The translations under genes and the position numbers were made by a program. A model generated the notes under the pieces. It did not search any database. It saw only the letters and a program-made list of their open reading frames with translations, and was not told where the DNA came from. Of a DNA stretch of 64,000 nucleotides, positions 24,211 through 35,000 are shown in pieces. The DNA comes from Echiichthys vipera. Taxonomy: Eukaryota; Chordata; Actinopteri; Perciformes; Trachinidae. The stretch spans positions 14,567,360-14,631,359 of the forward strand of contig OY829647.1 in assembly GCA_963691815.1 (NCBI GenBank), given 5' to 3'. Numbering within the stretch: the first letter of the stretch is position 1; each line of letters starts with the position of its first letter.

Positions 24211-27200
24211 GTCAGATATGATCCAGGTGTGCTGTGACGACATAGACCTGAGATCTTCCACAGGCCCGGGACCCCAGGGGGGTCCTCATGCCCGGGACCC
24301 CAGGGGGGTCCTCATGCCCGGGACCCCAGGGGGGTCCTCATGCCCGGGACCCCAGGGGAGCCAAACTGTTTCTTTATCGTTATTTTATTTCAAAATATAC
24401 ATGAACGCAACATATTATTTTCGGGAGGCGTGCACAGATACAATTGAGCTTAAGGATTCAATGTGCCTTTCCAATGTATGTTAAACGTTGAAATAGGATG
24501 TTTACACATATGAATATGTTAATAACGTTCATTGTGATATCCTCACCAAGAGGAAAGTTTTTTTTTTTTATTAATATACTTTAGTAAACACTTTATAAAT
24601 ACTTTAATTCACAGTTTATTAAAGGTATTAAATATACTTTATTAAACACCTTAATAAACAATTTACTTCACAGTTCATTAAAGGTATTACATATACTTTA
24701 TTAGACACTTTAATAAATGCTTTAATACACAATTTATTAAAAGTATTTAATATACTTTATTAGCTACTTTAATACAGTTTATTAAAGGTATTAAATATAC
24801 TTTATTAAACATTTTAATAAATACTTTAATACACAGTTTATTAAGGGTATTACATATACTTTATTAAATACTTTAATAAATACTTTAATACAGTTTATTG
24901 ACGGTATTAAATATACTTTATTAAATATTTTAATAAATACTTTAATATACAGTTTATTAAAGGTATTAAATATACTTTAGTAAACACTTAAATAAATACT
25001 TAAATACACAGTTTATTAAAGGTATTACATAAACTTTAATAAATACTTTAATATGAAGTTTATTAGAGGTATTAAATATACTTTAATACAAAGTTTATTA
25101 AAGGTATTAAATATACTTTAATAAATACTGTAATACACAGTTTTTGAAAGGTATTAAATATACTTTAGTAAATACTTTAATACTCTGTTTATTAAAGGTA
25201 TTAAATATACTTTATTCACTTTTTTTGTGGAGATGAGCCATAAACAATTTTACATTTATATTGTTTTTGCCCATTGTATCTGTTTGTTTGGAGGGACACG
25301 GAAAACTTTGTCTACAAGAAAACTAAATACATCCCAATTAGACCCAAATACATTATTTCAACATTTGAACACGATGATAAATCTCTTTGATTCATAATAA
25401 ACCTCACGACTCAAATTGGAAAACTCCACATACACAAGAAGACATTTTTCAAGTCCCTTCATAACTTTAACGTCTTCACAGCAGAGTTTAAAGTTTATAT
25501 AAAAACCTGATGCTAAACAAGAAAACACATACTATCATACTTTAACTTATTTTTATTTGCCTCATCTATAGATTTATTTTGATATATATTTTTACTTTTT
25601 TTTATTCCGTGATGCCGTCCCTTTATCTGCCGGTGCCTGTTTCTATGAACACTCTGATTGAATGTACTTTTTCAATTGTGAGATCAAGATTTTCATTGAA
25701 AAAACAAAAAGATCTTTGTAAAATCTTAGTATTGTATGCACCATAAAAAGCTGTTTTTTTAACATTATTTTTTCTATAAATTGAAAACATTTACAGTGTC
25801 AGGTTTTACACACTCCACAAAGTAATCGTTCTCTTGTCAGTGACCTTATTGTACTTCCACAGTACTCGCCCACTGCTCCGCGGTCGGTGGTTCTGCTTTA
25901 TCCCATAACCTTGTTTTCGCTTTATTTTACTAATATGCAACACAATTTTATACAATATTTGTAGTGCTTCTTCTGTCTTTCAGCTAAGGCAGGGGTGTCA
26001 AACTCAGGCCCGTGGGCCAAATCTGGCCCGCGTTGTAATTATATTTGGTGCGCAAGATCATATCAAGGTTCTATGAGAGCCGGCCTGCGAGTATAAAGCA
26101 CATACACGTCTACTGTTCTGTTGACAAACATGAGCATCCATGCTACCAGTCTCTTCGGACAAACTTAATCACCAAAAATGGGCAAAGAAAGATGGCGAAC
26201 AGGAGCTTTCAGCACCGGTGGAGGCAGATTATCTGTTTATGAATGTAAACCCCTGTTTGTCTCGTGTGCAGAGCCACCGTGGCTGTAACGAAAGACTAAA
26301 ACATAAGAAACACCACGACAAGTACAAGGACCCGCACTGAAAAGGTTCAACATTACATATCTGGAGAGAAGGGAAAACATGCACATTTGCAGTCTTGACC
26401 CGCAACTTTGTCCCAGTTTTTAAATTTTGGACCACTGTTAGTTTGAGTATGACTCCGCTGAGCTAAGGAATCCTTGGCCTAAAAAAACTAAAAAACTTTG
26501 AAGTCCCCTGACAAAGGTGTATCATATTTAACTTATATTCCTTAACTGTTTCACTCATTCATAGTTTTTTGTCAAACAACCAAATCACCGCTTTAAATTA
26601 ATTTGTGTGTAGAGACATCATTTGTTGCTGTTGTTATGTGCATTAATTTGTGTCTCAGAGGAGGAGGATCCACTGTCGTTGTTGGCTGTCGTTGCTCTGG
26701 TGCCTCCCTGTGGTGACCGTACGGCCTGCAGCTGTGACTGTGAGACCTGCAGCAGCTCTCAGGAGGCCTGGTGGATGGAGAGGAGCCTTCAGTCCGTGGA
26801 GCTGCAACTTCACTTCCTCCTGAGCAAAGCAGATGACTTACACGACTCCCTGGTCAATGGGTAGGCTCCTGGTTACTGGTCATAATGCCCTGGTGTCACC
26901 TGGGTATTTCTACTGGTGAGTGACTCCTCTTGTGTTTCCTGCAGACAGGGACATCTAGAGAGAGAGGCTCTTGCTGCTGCCGTGCCCGGCTTCCTGTCCA
27001 CCTGTCAGCCTTTCTTTAACCAGCTGGAGTCCCACCACACCGCTCTGCCTTTTGACTTCTACGCAAAGGTAGATGTTTTCTTTAAAGGGCTGGTTCACCT
27101 TAACTTATTAAAAGCTTTTTTTTTTTTTTTTTTTTTTACCAGTGGTGATTGTTTTGGTTTTATTTGGCCAGGCTTTGGAATTAACTAAGCAGAGGAACAG

Positions 27201-27766
27201 AGACTCTTTTTCTGGAAAGAGATGCTGCTGTTGAATTTATTTAAACGTCCCGTCATAAAATCAAAACTGCCTGGCTAAATACAGCTAAAGTTAAGTGAGA
27301 AAATATAACAATTATCCGCTGCAGCAGCTACCTACAGAGAGTATGCCTTGCATTAATGTGTTTTTTTTTTTAGATCTGAGTGATTCAGCAGCTCGGCTAG
27401 TAGCTTCTGTATCACAAGGATGATGAATAAGTGTTTAAATTAATCATTACCAGGCTGTGTTTTAGATTTTTTGTCATTTCTAAAACTTGAAAAAAAGTGA
27501 GGGGGATGTTAAGAAACCACCTCATGTAAAAGTCCATCATTAAAACATGTTAACACAGTTTAATCAGGTATTCCTGAATATTCCTGCGTATTGTGTTTTT
27601 ATTGTGATAATTCGTGTTTATATTTCTATTCGCCAGTGGCTTTGGACAGCTGAACAAAAACTCTTCAGCTGTCTCAAATAGTGTCTGGATTTGTTGTTTG
27701 TTATGGTGGAGTGCTGTATCTGTTGCTGAATGAGACATTTGTGTCAACTTCTACTGCATGTGTGCG

Positions 27767-27800
<34 letters not shown>

Positions 27801-27921
27801 AAGCGTGTGCAGCTGTCTGACTTTTCTCAGCAGCTGTGTGAAAAATTGGAGCAACTGGTGTTGACCTACGCCAGCTACGATCTCCTCTGTTTGGACGAGA
27901 GCAAGCCTCACAGGTGCACAT

Positions 27922-27992
<71 letters not shown>

Positions 27993-27993
27993 C

Positions 27994-28029
<36 letters not shown>

Positions 28030-31000
28030 CTACTAATACAGGTTACTGATTTTAACATGTGACTGCAGCACATAACATGACAGAATAAGGTAGTGAGACA
28101 TACACAGTATAAACACACAGTTATTTGTCAAAAATCTTTCATTTAAAGCAACAACAAGTAGGATTTGCCCTCAGGCTTCCCCTATAGTTGGGAGGCCGTA
28201 TTTTCTTTGAATACTGTCATAAAAGTACTTTCTAGTAGTCCAACAGCATGAGAGCCAAATCACTATTGGTAGTGAATCCCTTTTCCTCCTTCAGCTCACG
28301 CCAGCGAGTGAACGCTGGGCCAATATTGATCCTCATCCACCCTCGGATTCTGTCACTATCCCTTTTTCTTTTCTTGGTCTCCTTCGACAAAACCTTTACT
28401 TTCTATGGTTTAGTTTCAGTTTCGGCCATGACATCAACACAGTCTACACGCTGTACCAGTCAACACACGGGCACACACAAACGAAGCACCAACAAAGTAG
28501 TTAGCAAAACCTGGAGCTTATTAAAAGAGTGTTTTGAAAGACTTACCAACTGGCCTCGGTACCAGCTCCTCTCGTAGTAAAGTCCATTCAAGTCGATTAC
28601 CAAAGTCAATCCAAAGCCCATAGGTGCTTTGTTGTTGTTTTATGTGTAGGGACTCTTCTCATGCTACTGCAGAGGTTTGGTGTTATTTTAGCAGTATTAG
28701 TGGTTAAAAAAGACGTTTGAATGCCTTCACCGTACTGCCCCGAGTGAATCAGTGTTAGCCACGTCAGACTGTTAGCGACTCTCCGTGATTTCTCCGTTAA
28801 TAGTTCATAGATAAAAAAAAACTGTCTAGATGGCTTTTCTGATGTATGTAAGTGCCGAAAAAGACCAGGGGATGATTTTGCGTTGGAATTACACTTTAAA
28901 CTTATTGCAAGTTGATTTTAAACTGACTTTGGCCAGATTAATTTCTTTCCTCCTTGCTTCCCTCATCCATCTGGGATCGCTCGACTGGGAAGCGATTTCA
29001 GGAGGCTGGGCCTTATCAAAAATCCTTGTATATGATTGGATAAACCACTTGTCCGTCATCTTTATTGACGCGCTACTTCAACCACTCACATCGAAACCAA
29101 CTCGCGACGCTGATGAGAGCGACGCAGGGAAAACCAAAACAGAACAGCTGACATCGTTTCCACCAACAAAAGCCTTCAGAGCCGTTCTCTGGTGTTCTTT
29201 TAAAGAAGAAATATTCTCTAGATTGGACAACACGATGAAATAGCAGCATCGATGTTGACGTCTGCTTCCTTAATGCGAGCCGCCATTGTTGTCTGAATCA
29301 CAACAGTCGCTTCTCTGCTACGTCACATCTATAACACCCGCCCGGCAGTCCTGATTGGCTTGATCATTTTTTTGCGGACCCTGAAATCACCCGGCTATGG
29401 AGCGATCCCAGATGGATGAGCGGAGCCAGGCGGAGTCAAGACGGAAGCAAGGCGGAACAGAAGCCATCTGCTGAGAGTCAGGTTAAGTTGATGTACCAAC
29501 ACAAGGGTCTTGGAAATATATTATGAAGGATGAAAAACTTAATGGTGTTGCTTTAAGTCTGAAATCACTTAACATTTCAGGTTATTCAACCAAACACATT
29601 TACTGTATTTGGTGGAATAACCTTGTCCTGGAGGATCAACGTAACGCCAGTTGTTTTCATAGATTCTTTCCACATACTGTATCTGTCTCTTCCTTTTCTT
29701 CAATGAGATCTGGATACCTCACAGCATAGTTGTGTTTACTTAAGTCAGTCCCTAAGGTTACAGTAAAACTCAAGGAAGGGAGGTACTGAATCATGTGACT
29801 GTTGCTGCTAGAAAAACATAATTTACCCCTCAACGCCGAATCCATCTTCATACCTCTTACTGTCTAGATCTCCTGTTTGCATTCCCAGCGTGTCTCACTT
29901 CTGCATCGGTCAGAATCAGCTCGGCCCACTGAGGGTGACCACGTTCCGCTACTGTGAGCCGACGCCATACCTGGCCCAAGTAGACACCGGCCTGTACAAA
30001 CGCATGCGCTGGAACGTGGAGAGACTCCGAGACGAGGAGTGGACAGATGAACAGAGCAACGACAGGGAGGCAGAAATATTCAGCGACACAGAATAGTGAG
30101 TCTGGGTGATATTTTCTTACTTTCTGTTTCTACATTTTTGATAGTAGACTGTTTTTCCTTATTCATACCAAAATATATGACCCATCATTTTACTGCATTG
30201 CACTGCTCCCAGTAGACCACACACCCCAAAACAATAATGATAAACATTGACAATAACTGCACTATAATATTCACCAAATGGGTTCACGTCAGCGTGATAT
30301 ACTTAGGTTGAATTTCAATCACAATGTGCAGTAGTAATATTAATATTTTTTCCCCTGTGCCTTTGTGTGAATTTAAACATTTAAAGATATTGTATATATT
30401 GTTCCTGTTATTCTTGCTGTCCACTTTGCTGCTGTACTATGGTAATTTACCCTTTGTGGGACTAACAAAGGAATATCTAACATGCATCACTGTAATTCAT
30501 CCAGTTACTTCCTGTGCTACGAGGACATTCCCAACGCACACGCAGAGGCTGGCAGAGATATCCAAGGTGTCTCTCATGGTAACGTGGTGAGGATGTGGTC
30601 CATCGGTCAGTGGGTGCAGCTGATCCCAGACACAGATGACATCTATGACTGGTATAGTGGTTTTACATTTATTCATTCGTTGTTCTCTAGCTGCTTTTAC
30701 GTTAAGACATTTGTCACTGCCCAGTGGTCTCTAGTCAAAGCAAGGCAGTCCTCACATTTGTCAGATCACAGATCAGAGTCCTGCACAGGTCCGATTGTCA
30801 CGACCCCCCTGACCAGGATGCGCCATCCGCACATGAGCAGTTAGTTATGCAACCAAATCTGTTGACACAAGATCTGCAGCCCAACACGAAACTGCAGATC
30901 CTTTAATAGTTGTTCACTGTTCAAAGGATTTGTTTAGGCAGCACGTGTAAAGTCGTCGTTTGGGCCATTTCCTACATGTGAAGCTATAAGACAATATTCT

Positions 31001-31462
31001 AAAACAAAGTTAATTCAGGAAAAACACTTTTAAACAATGGTTTTCTTATTCTCATAGTATAGAGGAGCACGTACAGTATATATCCACAGTTAACATACCT
31101 ATTTATGCACCTGATTGAAGTGGCTCTCCCACATTATTACAATAATGGGCTGAAAAGAATTGATGCAGTCAGAGAATTACACGTTAAATCATTATTTTAC
31201 GGCAAATCACCTATTTTGCCGGTTACACGGTGGTAACTAGACCTGACGCAGGACTCCAAGTCAGTTCTCATGTCTGATAACTTCACAACAGTTTTCTTAT
31301 GTTGTCTTATCTCATATACGTGTTCCTGCTCCTGCCAGGATCATGCACGAGGTTCCTCAGGCCGACTATCACAGGCTGTTGTTTCTGGGCAGCAGTGAGC
31401 CGTCCAGCAGTAATGCTACAGAATACCTGCAGCAGCTGCTGTTGTCACACCAGACAGAGTGA
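24087..31462 (+). CDS. UPF0575 / C19orf67-like protein (seven coding exons)
   Basis: Spliced coding region, about 345 residues, close to the length I recall for human C19orf67 (about 358). Exons: 24087-24210, 26659-26860, 26945-27068, 27804-27913 (or from 27813), 29889-30095, 30505-30651, 31339-31462. Every junction is GT-AG and the phases agree throughout. Residues 1-41 are polar. Residues 55-75 hold a cysteine cluster (CGDRTACSCDCETC). Residues about 78-190 are helical and amphipathic. The C-terminal half is the most distinctive part: FCIGQNQLGP, TTFRYCEPTPYLAQ, TGLYKRMRWN, YYFLCYEDIPN, MWSIGQWVQLIPDT and HEVPQADYHRLLFLG. These fit the DUF3314/UPF0575 family as I remember it. No signal peptide or membrane segment is seen, so it is probably cytosolic; its biochemical role is unknown. 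The gene converges on the PRR36-like gene. The name is from memory, the exon structure from the sequence. Confidence 0.7.
24265..24358. repeat. 26-bp GC-rich palindromic tandem repeat, about 3.6 copies
   Basis: The unit CCCGGGACCCCAGGGGGGTC plus CTCATG is repeated almost perfectly, starting at 24265, 24291, 24317 and 24343. Each unit contains the near-palindrome GGACCCC/GGGGTCC. It lies 54 bp after the donor of the C19orf67 start exon. Confidence 0.9.
24565..25218. repeat. AT-rich hierarchical minisatellite
   Basis: About a dozen units carry GGTATTAAATATACTTTA. Spacings between successive GGTATT anchors are close to 59, 47 or 35 bp, that is, steps of about 12 bp. The step equals a subunit like ACTTTAATAAAT, present once, twice or three times per unit. 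The array lies in intron 1 of the C19orf67-like gene. It contains many AATAAA and ATTAAA words on the plus strand and TTTATT on the other. Confidence 0.85.
25990..26460 (+). mobile_element. hAT element relic with 8-bp target duplication and BED-finger remnant
   Basis: Starts CAGGGGTGTCAAACTCA and ends TGAGTATGACTCCGCTG, matching imperfect hAT ends. AGCTAAGG flanks it exactly on both sides (25982-25989 and 26461-26468). Inside, plus-strand codons near 26155-26340 resemble a decayed ZBED/GTF2IRD2-like transposase start (an ADYLF stretch, then RLKHKKHHDKYK), with several key zinc ligands lost. The element is internally deleted and cannot encode a transposase. It sits in intron 1 of C19orf67. Confidence 0.85.
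26659..26860 (+). CDS. C19orf67-like exon 2
   Basis: Acceptor TTGTGTCTCAG, donor CAATGG|GTAGGC. Encodes EEEDPLSLLAVVALVPPCG, a cysteine-rich patch, then WWMERSLQSVELQLHFLLSK. It enters in phase 1 and leaves in phase 2. Confidence 0.75.
26945..27068 (+). CDS. C19orf67-like exon 3
   Basis: Acceptor GTTTCCTGCAG and donor GCAAAG|GTAGAT; only 84 bp of intron separate it from exon 2. Encodes GHLEREALAAAVPGFLSTCQ and PFFNQLESHHTALPFDFYAK, a predicted helical segment. It ends at a codon boundary. Confidence 0.8.
27759..27802. repeat. (TG)n tract abutting the exon 4 acceptor
   Basis: About 20 TG units with two GC interruptions run right up to the candidate splice acceptor (AAG at 27801-27803 or CAG at 27810-27812). 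The tract occupies the position of the polypyrimidine tract of intron 3. Confidence 0.9.
27804..27913 (+). CDS. C19orf67-like exon 4
   Basis: Encodes RVQLSDFSQQLCEKLEQLVL and TYASYDLLCLDESKPH. Two in-phase acceptors are possible: after AAG (exon from 27804) or after CAG (exon from 27813), differing by three residues. The donor is CACAG|GTGCAC. The CAG choice is the more canonical. Exon length mod 3 is 2 either way, so skipping would shift the frame. Confidence 0.7.
27922..28026. repeat. (GCAC)n / (CA)n compound microsatellite
   Basis: About 18 GCAC units followed by a CA run, starting nine bases after the exon 4 donor. The RNA-sense tract is complementary to the (TG)n tract upstream of the same exon. 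Confidence 0.95.
28700..28905 (-). repeat. Dispersed repeat, inverted partner of 20.7-20.9 kb
   Basis: Reverse-complement copy of 20733-20915, in intron 4. A 137-codon plus frame that starts inside it at 28830 is a by-product and shows no family features. Confidence 0.75.
28948..29432. mobile_element. Inverted-repeat-bounded non-autonomous element
   Basis: CTCATCCATCTGGGATCGCTC near 28960 is mirrored by GAGCGATCCCAGATGGATGAG near 29400. That is a 21-bp perfect inverted repeat enclosing about 440 bp. There is no transposase frame, and target duplications could not be fixed by eye. It lies in intron 4 of C19orf67. Confidence 0.65.
29889..30095 (+). CDS. C19orf67-like exon 5
   Basis: The acceptor GCATTCCCAG precedes it; the first base completes a serine codon. 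Encodes FCIGQNQLGPLRVTTFRYC, EPTPYLAQVDTGLYKRMRWN and an acidic end (EEWTDEQSNDREAEIFSDTE). The donor is GAATA|GTGAGT; reading on without splicing would hit TAG at once. This is one of the most family-diagnostic exons. Confidence 0.85.
30430..30486 (+). repeat. LINE-like 3' tail immediately upstream of the exon 6 acceptor
   Basis: GTAATTTACCCTTTGTGGGA and ACTAACAAAGGAATATCTAA resemble the tail of fish non-LTR retroposons (TTTCCC..TTGTGGGACTAATAAAGG). It ends 19 bp before exon 6, so part of the branch-point region of intron 5 appears to be retroposon-derived. Confidence 0.6.
30505..30651 (+). CDS. C19orf67-like exon 6
   Basis: Acceptor TTCATCCAG, donor GACTG|GTATAG; 147 bp, entering and leaving in phase 2. 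Encodes YFLCYEDIPNAHAEAGRD, a short linker, and MWSIGQWVQLIPDTDDIYDW, the tryptophan-rich conserved core. Confidence 0.85.
31339..31462 (+). CDS. C19orf67-like last coding exon
   Basis: Acceptor TCCTGCTCCTGCCAG. Encodes IMHEVPQADYHRLLFLGSSE and ends LLLSHQTE followed by TGA at 31460-31462. Confidence 0.85.
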
Positions 31463-32090
31463 TGACGGTTTGTGTGTGTGTTAACAACCACGACACCCGT
31501 CTCCGGGATACACCCTGGACCATTTTAGATCACACAGGACAGTGCAGATAAGTCCTCCAGCTGGTTTTTAAGCAGATGTGTTATGTTGTGTTTGTGGGAG
31601 AGTCTAAGGTTGAACATGTGTTTTCATATGTTTGTGAATATCTGCGCTGAAACACCCAAGCTTAAGTCACAAGCAATCACATGACTGTGAAGCGTGTGAG
31701 AGCTTCAGCCAGTGACTTGGTGCATTCAGGGCCTGTTGGTTTTTTCCACATTTAAAGCTGAAGAGGCCTCTGTTATCATAATACACCGACACCAGTGTTG
31801 GTTTTTATAGTTTGTTGAACTGATGTTTGCCGCACAATATTTTGTCACTTTTGTTCAGTGTGTTCATGTTGAAAAGATTTCATAGGAGATTGTAAATATT
31901 TTGTTTAGTTTTACATTTTTTGTAAGAGTTCACATTTTTAAAAGCCTTTTGTAGTGTTGTAAAGAAGTACAAAAGTGTTATTTAAAAAAAAACATTTTAT
32001 TTACATGAAACGTTGTATTGAAATAATTACACACAATCACAGAATTCTGTCTTTCACAAAGTTCAAATAAACTTTACATTTTTAAACAAG
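31463..32090 (+). other. C19orf67-like 3' untranslated region with poly(A) signal
   Basis: An AT-rich stretch after the stop with no further splice-bounded exon. AATAAA at 32066-32071 is the first canonical poly(A) signal, so the message probably ends near 32085-32095. Confidence 0.6.
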
Positions 32091-35000
32091 CTGCCATCAT
32101 TTGGGCTCCACAAGCGGGAGCGCCCATTTACTTCATTTCAACGAGTTCATCAAGCCATTTGTATTAAGACTCACAGGCGTCACTTAATTTTCAATAAATT
32201 ATATCTAAATGTGAGATTTAATAACTTTGAGCATGAGAGACAAATGAAATTTGTGCACTCATCCTTTAGTCTACTGTGTTCAGTTTGACCATGTCAGCTC
32301 ATCGGTTCTGTTGACTGGACATAAAGACAAATACAAAGGTAATTAACTTACAACACAATTAAATCTACCATTTAAAACATCCTTCATTTTCTATTCAATA
32401 AAAATCTATATATAATTCTTAAAGGGCTACTACTAGATCTCTAAAGTACAAAAGTAAAGTGGAGGTTCCCTTCATTACAGTGAGCAGTCTTTTTAAACAA
32501 TAAGCACATAAATGCTTACGAAAATACTACGCAGAACATTTAAGAAAGCACATTTAAAAAGTCCAGCTTTGTCAAAAATGCAGTAAGCATGATGCGTCCT
32601 ACCTGGAGGACGCGAAAACAAACATACATGAGCGTAAAACACCTGCTCGCTTTTCAGCTGCTACACATAGGCTTTGATACGAGCGGTGGTGGGAGTTTTC
32701 TTTGCTGGAATCAACTGGGAATCTGTTTAGAGCCAGTTTAAGGTTAAAGCACCAGATGCAGATTCATACTTGGCTCACTGCTTTAAATGATCAAACAAAA
32801 GAAATCAGACAGGACAGCAAGCCAAGAAACTACTGAATGTCCTAAAAATGTCCTCGTCACTATCGTGCAACAGACTGACATTAACATACAGCGCAGACAT
32901 GAACATTTACGTCACACACACTTGCGTACCATTATCTCATCACAGTTTCAACAAAGTTAAATACTCAGAATAACCTGATATTGATCCTTCCTCGTGTCAC
33001 ACATAAGGTGACCCCTGACCTTCACAGCAGTATCGGTTAAACCCCAGAGTTAGTTACTGTCTTCTAATGTAAAATATGCGCACTGCACCAGCGTAGAAAA
33101 TCTTGTATAATAAGCGGCTATCATCTGTCTGTAGTTTCTGACTGAAACAACCTCTAAAACATGAGCATGACAACCTCAGGCAGACTACACATATGGTAGA
33201 AGTTAATGTGGCTCCAGAACAGTGACCAGCAAACAGGTAGCCTTCAGCAGTAAATCTAATTTAACCAACAAATGTAATCTCTCAACACAGATAGATGCAC
33301 ATAACTAAAACCTCATTAGTCCCTGACACTGGTGTTTCACAGGGAAATGCTTACACGTCTTACTGACCTTTGGTAACAAACTGTAAGATCCAAACAGCCC
33401 AGACTGAGACCATGTAGGGAAATGTGCAGATCATCTCTAATCGATACATTTCTTTGACCTCAGTTTAATAAATTACGACAAAAGTAAGTTGTGTACATCG
33501 TAGCCTCTATTATCAACTTTTTCAACTTAATTGATACATATAAGTGCAATCTCAGAAAATTGGGAATCAGTGTTCTTTTATCACTATTCAGTAGTATATT
33601 CAGTGTATTCTCATTTTAAAATAAAGTTGATAAGCATGCGCGTCAACACGTATAAACAGTTTCTATTCAAATGGCTGCAGGTGAGAAACACATAGTAAAA
33701 CAACCAAATCTATCAGTCAGTTTACCTTTGATTGATAGTGGCCATTTGGCACAGTCGGTGTGCATGCGAGATTGTGGCCACCCTTGGCACAGAGATTTGG
33801 CATAATGAAAAGTGTCCGGTTCCCAACCCTGTCAGTCAGTAGCAGTGATGCACCACATGAGATCCTGTCAGTGATCACATGGTTTCAGGTGTGTGTGAGT
33901 TTAAAGCATTGTAATGTAATATTAGTCAGTGTAGAGCTTGTGTTTGCTGTGGTGTTGGATTTCGAGTGAGTTTCAGTGCGGTGTCACATTTTTGTTTGTC
34001 TACTTGAAATGAGACTCAAGTTCTTCGCTGGCAGCACCAGAGACTTTCTTGCCCTGAGTGCAGACTCGTAGGCAGCATCCAACTACCACTGTGGACACTG
34101 AGGTCATGTGTCCTTGATCATTTTGTTGTTTATTTAATTTGGGAGTTTCCGCAACTTGAGCAGTTAACATTTAACAATTAAAATGATTCGTTCGACAGGC
34201 TGATTCACGTGTTTATAGTATACTCAATATACTGAATTCTACTACTTTAAGACCAACAAAAGGAAATAAATTAAAAGCTAGGGCTTGGTATTCATATAAT
34301 TTCCTCTATGTTAATTTGGGGTATATGAACGTTCATTTCACTTAAAACATGCTAAACTACTCGATGCATCAGTGTCAAAAGTGGTGCCTTAACAGCCTTG
34401 AGTTTAAGTTTGTCTTTAAGTGAGGACATATCTGATTGAGGATTAAGTACACAAGCCTAACAATATGACTTAACACTTAAAGGGGACCAAAAATATAAGT
34501 AAAAACTGCTCCATAGACAATGAATAGGGAAAGCAGCTCCAGACTTCATACTTGATGACAACTCATGTTTGAAACTTAATTCTCTGGTTTCTGGCTTAAA
34601 GAGAAAGTAGCTCATGCATGCAATACAATGTGTCAAATTTAAAAACGGAATAAATACCATATAAAAAAATTAGTTAAATTTGGAGCATAGTGAGAACTTG
34701 GACTCTTGACCTTTGTATTTTTAAAATCCCTAATCTGGCCCAATCTGCATGTAGACCAAAAGCAGACTGCAACCACAATCCAATCTCCCACTTTCTATGT
34801 CCTAAATCTTACCGGTTACTTTGTTGGGAGTGGTAGCTAGCACTACTGGAGAGTCCTGATTCAGGGCAAGAAAGTTGCTGACCTTTTATGTTTTTTTTGC
34901 ATGAATAAATAGTATACATTTTTGGAGAAACAGCCAACAACTGAACTGCAGCACCACCAAGCACTGGCATCTGTATTGTATGTGCTTTTTTGTTTTTTAC

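Noticed and set aside
24565..25218. Possible CRISPR-like array
   Set aside because: Units are contiguous and lack unique spacers; the length differences come from an internal 12-bp subunit, and the context is a vertebrate intron.
27744..28118. Minus frames with Cys-Val-Arg-Ala runs that look like a repeat protein
   Set aside because: Produced by translating the (GCAC)n/(CA)n microsatellite.
28830..29243. 137-codon plus frame in C19orf67 intron 4
   Set aside because: Starts in a dispersed repeat (inverted copy at 20.7 kb) and runs into an inverted-repeat element; no splice phase agrees with exons 4 and 5.
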